DNA from: Deltaproteobacteria bacterium
Lineage (GTDB): Bacteria > Desulfobacterota > Deferrimicrobia > Deferrimicrobiales > Deferrimicrobiaceae
Length of the DNA: 64,000 nt
Direction: 5' to 3'
Assembly (NCBI GenBank): GCA_021815305.1
Contig: JAKAHC010000006.1
Coordinates: forward strand, 1-64,000
In this document: piece by piece, positions 26,426 through 34,382 of the stretch
Layout of the letters: each line of letters begins with the position of its first letter
Numbering within the stretch: position 1 is the first letter of the stretch
Translations under genes and position numbers: made by a program
The notes under the pieces: model-generated
What the model was told of the DNA's origin: nothing
Databases searched by the model: none
What the model saw: only the letters and a program-made list of their open reading frames with translations

Positions 26426-27682
26426 GTGGGACATATCCGCAGCGGGAAAGGGGTGTACGGGCGTCTCCAGCAGCGGCTGGACCGATTCCCCATCGGCGCG
26501 CCGCCCGCCCAGGCGCTCTACGAGATCCTTTCGCGCCTCTACACCGAGGAGGAGGCGGAGGTCGGCGCCCGGATGCCGATCCGCTTCACGGACCTGGCCG
26601 GGATCGCACGCCGTACAGGGAAATCCCCCGAGGAACTTCGGCCCATCCTCCAACGCATGGCGGACAAGGGGCTCGTGATGGATTTCGAACACCGTGGGAA
26701 GCCCACCTACATCCTCTCCCCCACCGTCCTCGGCTTCTTCGAGTTCACCTACATGCGCGTGCGGGACGACCTCCCCCAGAAGGAGATCGCGCGTCACATG
26801 GTGGCCTACGCCCACGACGAACCCGACTTCGCCCGCGCCGTCTTCGCGGGAAAGACCCAGGCCGGACGCGCCCTGGTTCACGAGGACCAGGTGGAACCCG
26901 AAGACCTCACGCAGATCCTCGACCACGAGAAGGCCACGCAGGTCGTGCGGAGCGCGAAGGCGTGGGCGGTCTCCCTCTGCTACTGCCGTCACATCCAGGA
27001 ACACGAAGGGAAGGCGTGCGGCAAGCCCCTTGGCGTGTGCACGACCCTGAACGCCGCCGCGGATTACGTCGTGCGGCACGGACTGGGGCGCAAGATCTCC
27101 CGCGAAGAGGCGCTGGACATCTTCGCCCGAACGAGGGCGGAGGGGCTGGTCCACATCGGGGACAACGTGAGGCGACGCCCCGCTTATGTATGCCACTGTT
27201 GCGGATGCTGCTGCGCCATGCTGTCCGCCGTCAACCGGTTCCGAATGTTCGACGCCGTCGTCACCTCTCCTTTCGAGGCGGCGTTCGATCCCGACCGCTG
27301 CAACGGATGCGGTCTCTGCGCGAAGAAGTGTCCCGTGTCCGCGATACGGATCGAGGGGGAGGGGAACCGAAAGAAGGCCGCGCTCTGCCGAGAGGTGTGC
27401 CTGGGATGCGGGGTGTGCAGGCCCGCATGCGCCCGGGGGGCTCTCTCGATGGCGCCCCGCAAGGAGCGGGTGGTGGTCCCGGAGACCGCCTGGCAGCGGG
27501 TGGTGGTGATGTCCCTCGAACGGGGGAAGTTCCAGAACCTGCTCTTCGACGACTTCGACCGGCTCGATCACGCGGCCTTGCGCGCGATCACGAGGATCAT
27601 CGTCGGACTGCCGCCGGTGAAAAAGGCGCTGTTGTCCGAACAGGTCCAGTCGCGCTTCTTCCGCGCGCTGGCGAAGAAGTGA
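26426..27682 (+). CDS. 4Fe-4S ferredoxin protein with N-terminal winged helix
   Basis: A 418-residue protein with a GTG start after AGGAGGAAAGA. Residues 30-95 look like a winged helix (FTDLAGIARRTGKSPEELRP, MADKGLVMDFEHRGKPTYIL). A central Cys-rich region (SLCYCRHIQ, VCHCCGCCC) and two ferredoxin motifs CNGCGLCAKKCP and CLGCGVCRPACA could hold two 4Fe-4S clusters plus another metal site. Such proteins are common in sulfate- and metal-reducing bacteria; the redox partner is unknown. It is followed 15 bp later by the yjbQ-like gene. Confidence 0.83.
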   Translation: MGHIRSGKGVYGRLQQRLDRFPIGAPPAQALYEILSRLYTEEEAEVGARMPIRFTDLAGIARRTGKSPEELRPILQRMADKGLVMDFEHRGKPTYILSPTVLGFFEFTYMRVRDDLPQKEIARHMVAYAHDEPDFARAVFAGKTQAGRALVHEDQVEPEDLTQILDHEKATQVVRSAKAWAVSLCYCRHIQEHEGKACGKPLGVCTTLNAAADYVVRHGLGRKISREEALDIFARTRAEGLVHIGDNVRRRPAYVCHCCGCCCAMLSAVNRFRMFDAVVTSPFEAAFDPDRCNGCGLCAKKCPVSAIRIEGEGNRKKAALCREVCLGCGVCRPACARGALSMAPRKERVVVPETAWQRVVVMSLERGKFQNLLFDDFDRLDHAALRAITRIIVGLPPVKKALLSEQVQSRFFRALAKK

Positions 27683-27697
27683 GGGAGGTTCGCTGCG

Positions 27698-28117
27698 ATG
27701 AAAAGCTACCGGAAGGAGCTGTGGTTCGATCTTCCGAAACGGATGGCGTTCGTCAACATCACGGGGGACGTGGAGTCGTGCCTTGCGCAGAGCGGCGTGA
27801 GGGAGGGGCTATGCCTCGTGAACGCGATGCACATCACTGCCTCGGTCTTCGTCAACGACGACGAAGAGGGACTTCACAAGGATTACGCGCGATGGCTGGA
27901 GAAGCTCGCCCCCCACGAACCCGTTTCGGAATACCTCCACAACCGGACGGGCGAGGACAACGCGGATGCGCACCTCAAGCGGCAGGTGATGGGACGCGAG
28001 GTCGTGGTGGCGGTGACGGGGGGAAAACTCGACTTCGGACCGTGGGAGCGGATCTTCTACGGGGAGTTCGACGGACGGCGCAAGAAGAGGGTCCTGGTGA
28101 AGATCATCGGCGAGTGA
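27698..28117 (+). CDS. YjbQ/UPF0047 family protein
   Basis: A 139-residue protein of the UPF0047 (YjbQ) family. The core [20 protein letters not shown] and [30 protein letters not shown] (split) includes the conserved His residues thought to bind a metal. Family members are annotated as secondary thiamine-phosphate synthase because they can complement thiE mutants, but the natural role is uncertain. It is probably co-transcribed with the ferredoxin upstream. Confidence 0.9.
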   Translation: MKSYRKELWFDLPKRMAFVNITGDVESCLAQSGVREGLCLVNAMHITASVFVNDDEEGLHKDYARWLEKLAPHEPVSEYLHNRTGEDNADAHLKRQVMGREVVVAVTGGKLDFGPWERIFYGEFDGRRKKRVLVKIIGE

Positions 28118-28214
28118 CGGGGCGCAGCGGGAGCGACCCGCGATCCATGCGACACCTGCACGTCCCGTAGGCATCCCATGATGGGTGCGACGGAAACGAC
28201 CTGACGGAGGGAAC

Positions 28215-28913
28215 ATGGAGGAACTTACCGGCGGCGATATGTGGCGCGTGTTCCGGATCATGAGCGAGTTCGTGGACGGGTTCGAGGAACTCAAGGACGT
28301 CGGTCCGGCCATCTCCATCTTCGGAAGCGCCCGGACCAGGAAGGACGATGCGTGGTACAAGGCCGCGGTCAAGGTGGCGGAACACCTTGCCCGGCGGGGC
28401 TTCGCCATCATCTCCGGCGGGGGCCCGGGGATCATGGAGGCGGCCAATCGGGGCGCCCGCCAGGGGAAGGGGCTGTCGATCGGGCTGAACATCCAGCTTC
28501 CCAAGGAGCAAAAGCCGAACCGGTACCAGGACAAATCGCTCAGCTTCCGCCACTTCTTCGCCCGGAAGGTGATGTTCGTCAAGTACGCATCGGGGTACGT
28601 CATCCTGCCGGGGGGGTTCGGCACGCTGGACGAGTTCTTCGAATCGCTGACCCTCATCCAGACGGGGAAGATCCGCCGGTTTCCCGTCGTTCTGATCGGC
28701 CGGAAATACTGGGAGGGGCTTCTCCGATGGATGGAGCACACGCTGATCGAAGACGGCACGATCTCCCCCCCGGACCTGAACCTTTTCTATCTCACGGACG
28801 ACCCCGAGGACGCGGCGGAGTACATCGTCAAATTCCACCTCGATTCGATCCGCTCCGTCGGGGAACGGCGGAAACGCAGCCCGCTTCCGACCAGGAAATC
28901 GCAGACTTTGTAA
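28215..28913 (+). CDS. LOG-family (TIGR00730) nucleotide phosphoribohydrolase-like protein
   Basis: A 232-residue Rossmann-fold protein. FGSARTR, ISGGGPGIMEAANRGA and the signature PGGFGTLDEFFE define the LOG/lysine-decarboxylase-like family, whose members cleave nucleoside 5'-monophosphates (cytokinin-activating in plants). The bacterial role is nucleotide turnover or unknown. The ATG at 28215 has GGAGGGAAC before it; an earlier in-frame start at 28185 lacks one. A glutaredoxin-like gene follows 27 bp later. Confidence 0.9.
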   Translation: MEELTGGDMWRVFRIMSEFVDGFEELKDVGPAISIFGSARTRKDDAWYKAAVKVAEHLARRGFAIISGGGPGIMEAANRGARQGKGLSIGLNIQLPKEQKPNRYQDKSLSFRHFFARKVMFVKYASGYVILPGGFGTLDEFFESLTLIQTGKIRRFPVVLIGRKYWEGLLRWMEHTLIEDGTISPPDLNLFYLTDDPEDAAEYIVKFHLDSIRSVGERRKRSPLPTRKSQTL

Positions 28914-28940
28914 CGGAGATTCGAGGGAAGGAGCGCCAAG

Positions 28941-29198
28941 ATGGGGAAGAGAATCGTCATCTACACCACCCCGTGGTGCCGTGACTGCAAGGCGACCAAA
29001 CGGTTCCTCGACGAACGCGGAATCCCCTACGAGGAGATCGACATCGAGCAGCACCCCGAAGCGGCAGAGATCGTGATGAAGCTCAACGACGGGATGCGGA
29101 GAGTCCCCACGCTGGACGTGGAGGGGACGATCGTGTCGGGCGACCGGTTCGACGCCGCCCGGTTCGAGAAGGACCTGCGCGACTCCGGCGCCCTCTGA
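28941..29198 (+). CDS. Glutaredoxin/NrdH-like redox protein
   Basis: An 85-residue thioredoxin-fold protein. The active site is PWCRDC (Cys13 and Cys16), followed by KRFLDERGIPYEEIDIEQ and the cis-proline segment RVPTLDVEGT. The size and CxxC fit glutaredoxins of the NrdH/Mrx type, reduced by thioredoxin reductase or mycothiol/glutathione systems. It is the last gene before the palindromic repeat B2. Confidence 0.88.
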   Translation: MGKRIVIYTTPWCRDCKATKRFLDERGIPYEEIDIEQHPEAAEIVMKLNDGMRRVPTLDVEGTIVSGDRFDAARFEKDLRDSGAL

Positions 29199-29207
29199 CA
29201 ACAGAAG

Positions 29208-29316
29208 GACCAACAATAGGGGACGTAGCTACAAATCTCCGCAAAGGGAACCTATAATCCCAATCGGAGATTTGTAGCTACGTCCCCTATTGTTGGCGTC
29301 CCCTATTGTTGGTCCT
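29208..29316. repeat. Palindromic repeat B2 (31-bp arms, with extra partial arm)
   Basis: The left arm 29211-29241 (CAACAATAGGGGACGTAGCT then ACAAATCTCCG) pairs perfectly with 29265-29295. The right side then repeats CGTCCCCTATTGTTGGTCC (29298-29316), which pairs with GGACCAACAATAGGGGACG at 29208-29226, so one arm segment is duplicated. The core equals that of B1. The hairpin separates convergent genes and may also end both transcripts. Confidence 0.85.
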
Positions 29317-30109
29317 ATTGTCGCAGGAAGGAAAGGACTTCGAGGTTGAAGGCGTCGGCGGTTTCCGCGAACAGGCGATGCGGCGCCCCGGGGAGAACAA
29401 CCAGCCTTGCGCCGGGAATCCGCCCCGCGATCCGCAGGGAGTTCTCCCAACCGACCAGCCGGTCCGCATCCCCGGTGATGACCAGGGTTCCGGCCCGGAT
29501 CCGTTCCAGTCGCTCCGACGCGTCGTGGGACACGGCGGCGGCGAGCTGGGCGAGGTACCCCTCTCTCGGAGCCGGGTTCGCCAGGCGCCTCCGCACGAAA
29601 GCCTCGATCTCCCCGGGCCTCTCCCGAATGCAGGCATCGGTGTAGAGAAACGGGATCATCCGCCGCAAATCGGCTTCCGGATCCGCCTCTCCCGCCAGTG
29701 CGAACGCCGCCATCGCCTCCGGAGAAGGATGGACGGAGAGCCTGCCGCCGGGGCTGGTGCATCCGAGGACCAACCGCTCCACCTGCCCCGGGTGCAGCAG
29801 CGCCATCTCCTGCGCGATCATCCCCCCCAGCGAGACGCCGAGGACATGCGCCTTCGGGATCCCCAGGTCGGCCAGCAGGGCGGCGGCGTCGTCCGCCATC
29901 TGCGCCGTCGTGTAGGGGCCGGGAGGAACATCGCTTTCCCCGACGCCGCGATTGTCGAAGACGACCACGCGGAAGTGCGGCGCATACGCAGGCACCTGGT
30001 ACAGCCATTCCATGTGGTCGCTCCCCAGCCCGTTAACCAGCAGCAGCGGGAAACCGTCCCCATGGGTTTCGTAGTACATCCGGAAGCCGGCTGCATCGGT
30101 GTACGGCAT
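29315..30109 (-). CDS. Alpha/beta hydrolase
   Basis: A 264-residue alpha/beta hydrolase of the PcaD/haloperoxidase-like group. The nucleophile is Ser in GVSLGG (about residue 93), the catalytic Asp lies in GDADRLVGW and the His in PGAPHRLFAE. LLLVNGLGSDHMEW holds the oxyanion hole. The last codons and the TAG at 29315-29317 fall at the edge of repeat B2, so the repeat may have replaced the original end. Substrate unknown. Confidence 0.9.
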   Translation of the reverse strand: MPYTDAAGFRMYYETHGDGFPLLLVNGLGSDHMEWLYQVPAYAPHFRVVVFDNRGVGESDVPPGPYTTAQMADDAAALLADLGIPKAHVLGVSLGGMIAQEMALLHPGQVERLVLGCTSPGGRLSVHPSPEAMAAFALAGEADPEADLRRMIPFLYTDACIRERPGEIEAFVRRRLANPAPREGYLAQLAAAVSHDASERLERIRAGTLVITGDADRLVGWENSLRIAGRIPGARLVVLPGAPHRLFAETADAFNLEVLSFLRQ

Positions 30110-30184
30110 GGCGTGGTTCCTCCCCGCCCGCCATTATAGCCCCGCGTCGACGGCCCCCCCAACCGGCGTAGAATAGGGACCGGA

Positions 30185-31843
30185 ATGGACGCCTTCCTCC
30201 TCAAGCGGATCGTGGCCGAGCTCGCCTCCTCCCTTTCCGGCGCGCTGGTCTCCAGGGTCCACCAGCCCGGGGAAAAGGAAATCGTCCTTGTTCTTTGGAC
30301 CGGGAGGGAAGAGAAGCGGCTGCTCCTCTCGGCCGACCCGGAAGTCTGCCGCCTGCACCTGACAACCCGCAAGGTTCCCAACCCGGCCACCCCGCCGAGA
30401 TTCTGCCAGTATCTCCGCAGGCACATGGAGGGGATGCGGATCGCTTCGTTTTCCCTCGCGCCGTACGACCGCTCCGTGCGGATCGACTTTCTTTCCGGCC
30501 GCCCGGACGCGGAGCATGCTCGGACCTCCCTCTACGCGGAACTGTTCGGACGCCACGCCAACCTGATCTACGTCGACGGGGACGGGACGATCCTCGAGCC
30601 GCTGCGTGCCGTTTCCGCGGAGGAGAGCCGGGTCCGCGAACTCTCCCCGGGGATCCCGTACCGGCCGCTGCCGAAACCCGCACGGGTGTTCCTGCCGGAC
30701 GTGACGCCGGACGATGCCGTCCGCATCCATGCCCAGGAATGGGAGGGGTTGGCGAAGGCGTTGCAGGAGGCCGTGACGGGGTTGGGCCGGGAAGTGGCGC
30801 ACGAGGCGGCGGCGCGCGGCAGGGAAAGCGCCGAGGCCCTCTACCGGGCGTTGCGGGAGCTCGTCCGCAGGTATGAAGAGGGGGATTTTTCTCCGTGCAT
30901 CGGCACGCTTCCGAACGGGAAGCGGCGGATCCTCCCGTTCCCCTGCCCCGCGGCGGGATTCGTCGAATTTCAGCCGTCCCCCACCGCCAACGAGGCGGCG
31001 GACCGGTATTACGCCGGCGTTTCGGAGGAACGGGAGCTCGCCGTCCTCCGCCAGCAGCTCTCCTCCCGCATCGTCGCGCTGCTGAAAAAAGAGCGCCGCA
31101 AGCTGGAAAACGTCGGCGGGGACGAGGAGCGGATCCAGGAAGGGCTTGCCGGGGGCGTGCACGGGGAGACACTGAAGGCGAGTCTGGGGGAGCTCAGGAA
31201 AGGGATGGAATCGTTCCACGGCATCCCGCTGGACCCCGCGAAATCGCCCGTGGAGAACATGAACCGGTACTTCCGGCTCGCGCGGAAGGCGAAAGGCGCT
31301 ATGGAGATCGTCCGGAAACGGAAGCGCGAGGTGGCGGAAGGGGTCTACTACATCGAATCGCTGGAGGCGCAGCTCGCCTCCGCGCATGCGCGGGACGAAC
31401 TGATTGCGGTGCGGCAGGAGCTCTCCTCGTCCCTCGCCTCCCGTGCGAAGCCTCCCGCGAAGCGGAAAGGCGTCCGGAGGGACGCGCCGAGGCCGATCGC
31501 ACCGCAGGTGGATACCGTCGCCTTCCGCGGCTACACGATCCTCGTGGGGCGCAACAACGTGGGGAACGACCGGATCGTGAAGGAGCTCTCCTCTTCCGAG
31601 GATCTTTGGCTGCACGCACAGGGGATCCCGGGGAGCCACGTGCTCATCAAGCGCCCCGCCGGCAAGGAAATCCCGAGAGAAGTGATCGAGGAAGGGGCGC
31701 GCCTGGCGGTCTTCCACAGCAAGGCGAAAGGGTCGCAGAACGTCCCCGTATTTCTCGCCGAGGCCCGGAACGTCTCGAAGTTCAAAGGGGCCAAACCCGG
31801 TCTGGTGCGGATCGCGAAATATTCGATCGTCTTCGTGCGGTAG
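30185..31843 (+). CDS. rqcH: Ribosome quality control protein RqcH (NFACT family)
   Basis: A 552-residue NFACT protein. The NFACT-N domain (LLKRIVAELASSLSGALVSRVHQPGEKEIVL, split here as LLKRIVAELASSLSGALVSR and beyond) is followed by helix-hairpin-helix and coiled-coil regions (about 300-400) and the NFACT-R domain with DLWLHAQGIPGSHVLIKRP. RqcH binds stalled 50S subunits and adds C-terminal alanine tails to the nascent chain. It is divergent from the hydrolase at 29315-30109. Confidence 0.9.
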   Translation: MDAFLLKRIVAELASSLSGALVSRVHQPGEKEIVLVLWTGREEKRLLLSADPEVCRLHLTTRKVPNPATPPRFCQYLRRHMEGMRIASFSLAPYDRSVRIDFLSGRPDAEHARTSLYAELFGRHANLIYVDGDGTILEPLRAVSAEESRVRELSPGIPYRPLPKPARVFLPDVTPDDAVRIHAQEWEGLAKALQEAVTGLGREVAHEAAARGRESAEALYRALRELVRRYEEGDFSPCIGTLPNGKRRILPFPCPAAGFVEFQPSPTANEAADRYYAGVSEERELAVLRQQLSSRIVALLKKERRKLENVGGDEERIQEGLAGGVHGETLKASLGELRKGMESFHGIPLDPAKSPVENMNRYFRLARKAKGAMEIVRKRKREVAEGVYYIESLEAQLASAHARDELIAVRQELSSSLASRAKPPAKRKGVRRDAPRPIAPQVDTVAFRGYTILVGRNNVGNDRIVKELSSSEDLWLHAQGIPGSHVLIKRPAGKEIPREVIEEGARLAVFHSKAKGSQNVPVFLAEARNVSKFKGAKPGLVRIAKYSIVFVR

Positions 31844-31904
31844 CCCGGCGGCGTCCCGCCGGGCACGGAACCTTTTCTATTTCCCTTTCAGCAGGAATGT
31901 GGGG

Positions 31905-32580
31905 GGACGCCGGCGCGACCTCCTCTGCCCTAAGTGAATACGATGCGGCGGATTTACCTGCTGATGCGACCTAAGACGAAACGGGAAGGATGACGGGTCA
32001 GGGCATCAACGGGGCGATTGGCCCTTCGTGGCGCGCCCCTTCTGCTTCGATGATCATGGGTCGTAGCTACCTTTCGGTGATTGCCGACCTCCGGGTGATG
32101 TCTGGCATGCTCAAAATCTGTTCCTGGAATTCCGGGGCAAGGCGGAGAAGAGACATGACCTGGGTCACCCGAGCTCGTGTGGTACCCTCCCGTCGAGCGA
32201 TTTCGGCTTTGTTCTGGACCTCGCCAGCGTCGATCTGCCGCCTCCACTCCATGGCCATGCGGAGGAGCTCGGTCACACGGGAAGTCTTGGAACCCGCCGG
32301 CCTTAGAATGCCCCGGGCCGACGAGACGACGCGCACGACCTGGTCGGCGTCTATTCGCCGCGACAGGGTGCCGACGTCGCAATCTTCGAGAACCCCCAGG
32401 AGGCCAAACGCGACTTCAACCCCTGTTCGCGGTAGGCCGCCAGGTCGGTGTCATTTTGGCGGGATACGGCGGCGTGGACGATCCGGAACCAGATCTCGGG
32501 GCCTCTGGCGTGCGCCCGGTTAGTAGAGCGGCACATCCGGCCGCCTTCCACCTCGTAACGCCCTGGGCCAACGTGCGGTG
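31905..32580 (-). repeat. Repeat A, inverted copy
   Basis: The reverse complement of repeat A. Its outer part (31905-32050) matches 8985-9135 almost base for base, while the inner part near 32440-32470 (CATTTTGGCGGGATACGG) matches the 6962-7590 copy. So it is a mosaic of the two. It contains an ORF on the minus strand, 32067-32336, with the same helix-turn-helix (KAEIARREGTTRARVTQVMS). It starts about 60 bp after the rqcH stop, the left end of the second accessory patch. Confidence 0.8.
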
Positions 32581-32604
32581 TTTCGCGGCGCCCATCTCGT
32601 CCCC

Positions 32605-32820
32605 CTACTCGTCGAGCCCGTGGATCTTCCGGGCGCGCTCGAATCCGACCCACTCGCCATGCAAGCCCAGGCCCCGGGAGGCCAGCTCCTCCCGGGCGAT
32701 CCGATTCAGGTCAATCTCGCCCCTGGCGACCGCCGCCAGTACCTTTGCATCGGCGATCTGGATGAACCCGATCTCGTCCACCGAGAACGGCCCCGCCGAG
32801 TATCCGCTCTTCTTCGCCAT
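32605..32820 (-). CDS. Small mobile-element-associated protein, function unknown
   Basis: A 71-residue protein starting MAKKSGYSAGPFSVDEIGF, with NRIAREELASRGLGLHGEW and VGFERARKIHGL at the end. Small proteins with an AREELASRGL-GEWVGF pattern are, from memory, common on plasmids and integrated elements, without known function. The ATG at 32820 has GAGGTGGAGAAG before it, a strong ribosome-binding site. It lies next to the inverted repeat A copy. Confidence 0.65.
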   Translation of the reverse strand: MAKKSGYSAGPFSVDEIGFIQIADAKVLAAVARGEIDLNRIAREELASRGLGLHGEWVGFERARKIHGLDE

Positions 32821-33075
32821 CTTCTCTCCACCTCGTAAGTTATTGTTTTTAATCATGTTTCCCCTCATTGCATGGACACTCCTACCTCGCGGGGTACCCC
32901 AAATCAAGGCAATTCTTCCGCGGCCAATGGACGGGTCTCCTATAAGGTAAAAGGCCCTTTTCGCGCGATTTGGGGGACAGGCCCGGACGGCGCTAAAAAC
33001 TGGGCGCCTATCTCCGTGTGTGGGCGGTCAGCGAAAAGTGGCCGGGGTCGCGAACGGAAAGCGTTCAGGCGGCGA

Positions 33076-33104
33076 TTGACGGCGCATACAAGATTTTGTA
33101 TACT
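33076..33104 (+). promoter_or_regulatory. Promoter with overlapping operator of the HigBA-type pair
   Basis: TTGACG (33076-33081) and TATACT (33099-33104) are spaced by 17 bases, a strong sigma-70 promoter. ATACAA and TTGTAT form a perfect 6-bp dyad (33086-33101) lying inside the spacer and running into the -10, where the antitoxin can block polymerase. The expected transcription start coincides with the GTG at 33110, so the toxin may be translated from a leaderless message. Confidence 0.65.
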
Positions 33105-33109
33105 GCGCC

Positions 33110-33448
33110 GTGTCCTCGAAGCCGATCATATGGGCGGGAACGCCCCTCGAGAATATCAGGGCGTTTCCGGAAGATGCGCGGCGCCTTGTCGGACAGAGTC
33201 TTCGAATGGTTCAGGAGGGATTGGAGCCACCCGACTGGAAGCCGATGCCGAGCGTCGGCGCGGGTGTCACCGAGATTCGGATTCGCACGGGGGTCGAACA
33301 CCGCGTTTTCTACGTTGCCAAGTTCCGCAATGCGATCTATGTGCTCCACGCGTTCGAGAAACGGACAAGGAAGACAGCGAAGAAGGACATCGAGCTGGCC
33401 GCGAAGCGTTACAGAGAGCTGATTCGCGACCGCCAAGCGCAACGATGA
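33110..33448 (+). CDS. HigB-like toxin (phage Gp49-like family)
   Basis: A 112-residue toxin with a GTG start. The family pattern is clear: PLENIRAFPEDARRLVGQSL, QEGLEPPDWKPMPSVGAGV, EIRIRTGVEHRVFYVAKF and IYVLHAFEKRTRKTAKKDIE. It is predicted to be a ribosome-dependent mRNA nuclease. It precedes the antitoxin gene by 22 bp. It is a separate family member from the toxin at 7943-8272. Both partners look intact. Confidence 0.9.
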   Translation: MSSKPIIWAGTPLENIRAFPEDARRLVGQSLRMVQEGLEPPDWKPMPSVGAGVTEIRIRTGVEHRVFYVAKFRNAIYVLHAFEKRTRKTAKKDIELAAKRYRELIRDRQAQR

Positions 33449-33470
33449 TCGCAGAGAAGGCAGGTGCGAT

Positions 33471-33779
33471 ATGAAAATGAAACTGACCCCGTCGAGTGGG
33501 AACGTATTTCAGGATCTTGGCTTTCCCCCTGAGGAGGCCGAGCACCTCAAGATCCGATCGGACCTGATGATCGACCTCTGCAAGGTCATCAAGGCGAAGG
33601 GCTTGAAGCAGGCCGAGGCGGCAAGGCTGTTTGGGGTGACTCAACCGCGAATCAGCGATCTATTCAAAGGCAAGATCCATCTCTTCAGCATCGACACCCT
33701 GATCGACATGCTTTCGCACGCGGGCGTCCACGTCAGAATCGTCGTCTCGTCACAGAAGCGGAAGCAGAAGGTCGCGTGA
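33471..33779 (+). CDS. XRE-family antitoxin (HigA-like)
   Basis: A 102-residue antitoxin. SSGNVFQDLGFPPEEAEHLK at the N-terminus and the helix-turn-helix KGLKQAEAARLFGVTQPRIS (about residues 45-65) are characteristic of XRE antitoxins that follow Gp49-like toxins. FKGKIHLFSIDTLIDMLSHAG completes the domain. It likely binds the toxin and the dyad at 33086-33101 to repress the operon. Confidence 0.9.
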   Translation: MKMKLTPSSGNVFQDLGFPPEEAEHLKIRSDLMIDLCKVIKAKGLKQAEAARLFGVTQPRISDLFKGKIHLFSIDTLIDMLSHAGVHVRIVVSSQKRKQKVA

Positions 33780-33816
33780 CGCTCCGCTTCAGCCCGCAGG
33801 AAAATGAGCGATTATA

Positions 33817-34101
33817 CTAATCAACGCTCGTCGCCAGAACATTTATTGATTTTTCGGCATCGACAATGAGTTTCCCAACGTTGGATTTCCAGTCGTCAAT
33901 ATTCACCCGCTCACCATCGATAGAGCCTTCGATGGGATTGATTGCTTGATAAAACACCGATCGGTGTAAATTGTACAGTACATCGTGCTTTATGGACGGT
34001 GGAGCAACATCGTTGAATTGGCCCGCGGAAGTTTGACACCCTGTATTCGATAAGCCCTTTATTATCGTGGCCTTATGTATGACGCACAGCCGTTTTTTAT
34101 A
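33817..34101 (-). pseudogene. C-terminal fragment of an unrecognised protein, lower GC than its surroundings
   Basis: On the minus strand the frame opens after a TAG and reads YKKRLCVIHKATIIKGLSNT, then SAGQFNDVAPPSIKHDVLYN, HRSVFYQAINPIEGSIDGER and KLIVDAEKSINVLATSVD to a TAG at 33817. It has no start codon, so it is the end of a longer gene. Codon use is far more AT-rich than its neighbours, indicating a different origin. I do not recognise a family. The 5' break lies next to the transposase remnant. Confidence 0.5.
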
Positions 34102-34121
34102 CTACAACCTTGGTTTTCCTG

Positions 34122-34382
34122 TCAGATTGACGACGGGAGCGGCGGAACGCCCAGCGTTTCCAGCAACGCCTGCTGCTCGGGGACCGATCGTGACACCGCC
34201 CGGGTGGTCTTCCCCCCGACCTCGATCTCGCCGACCTTGATCCTCTGCAAGGAGCGAATCGCTTTCGGCACCGAGGAGACGTCTTTCATCTGCCGCCGCA
34301 TTCAGCGTTCGACTTGCAGGGCGAGTACGCAGACGAAGACGTGCGCCCGGATCCGGCGCTCCGTCCAGTGAAAGACGGGCCG
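34122..34382 (-). pseudogene. C-terminal remnant of an IS1634/IS4-type transposase
   Basis: The minus-strand frame reads [26 protein letters not shown], then a [43 protein letters not shown] and [14 protein letters not shown]. The [18 protein letters not shown] segment is the C-terminal part of the DDE domain of IS1634-type transposases. It is joined directly to the hsdM remnant and has an internal stop. No inverted repeats or upstream part remain. Confidence 0.7.

Noticed and set aside
25256-27571. A 771-codon open frame on the minus strand
   Set aside because: It lies antisense to the ferredoxin gene and partly out of frame with the SPFH gene. Its translation is low in complexity (Gly, Arg, Pro rich) and has no domain. 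Long antisense frames are expected at this GC.
34122-34382. TGA inside the transposase remnant as a selenocysteine codon
   Set aside because: The protein is already truncated at both ends, the family has no Cys at that site and no suitable hairpin follows.
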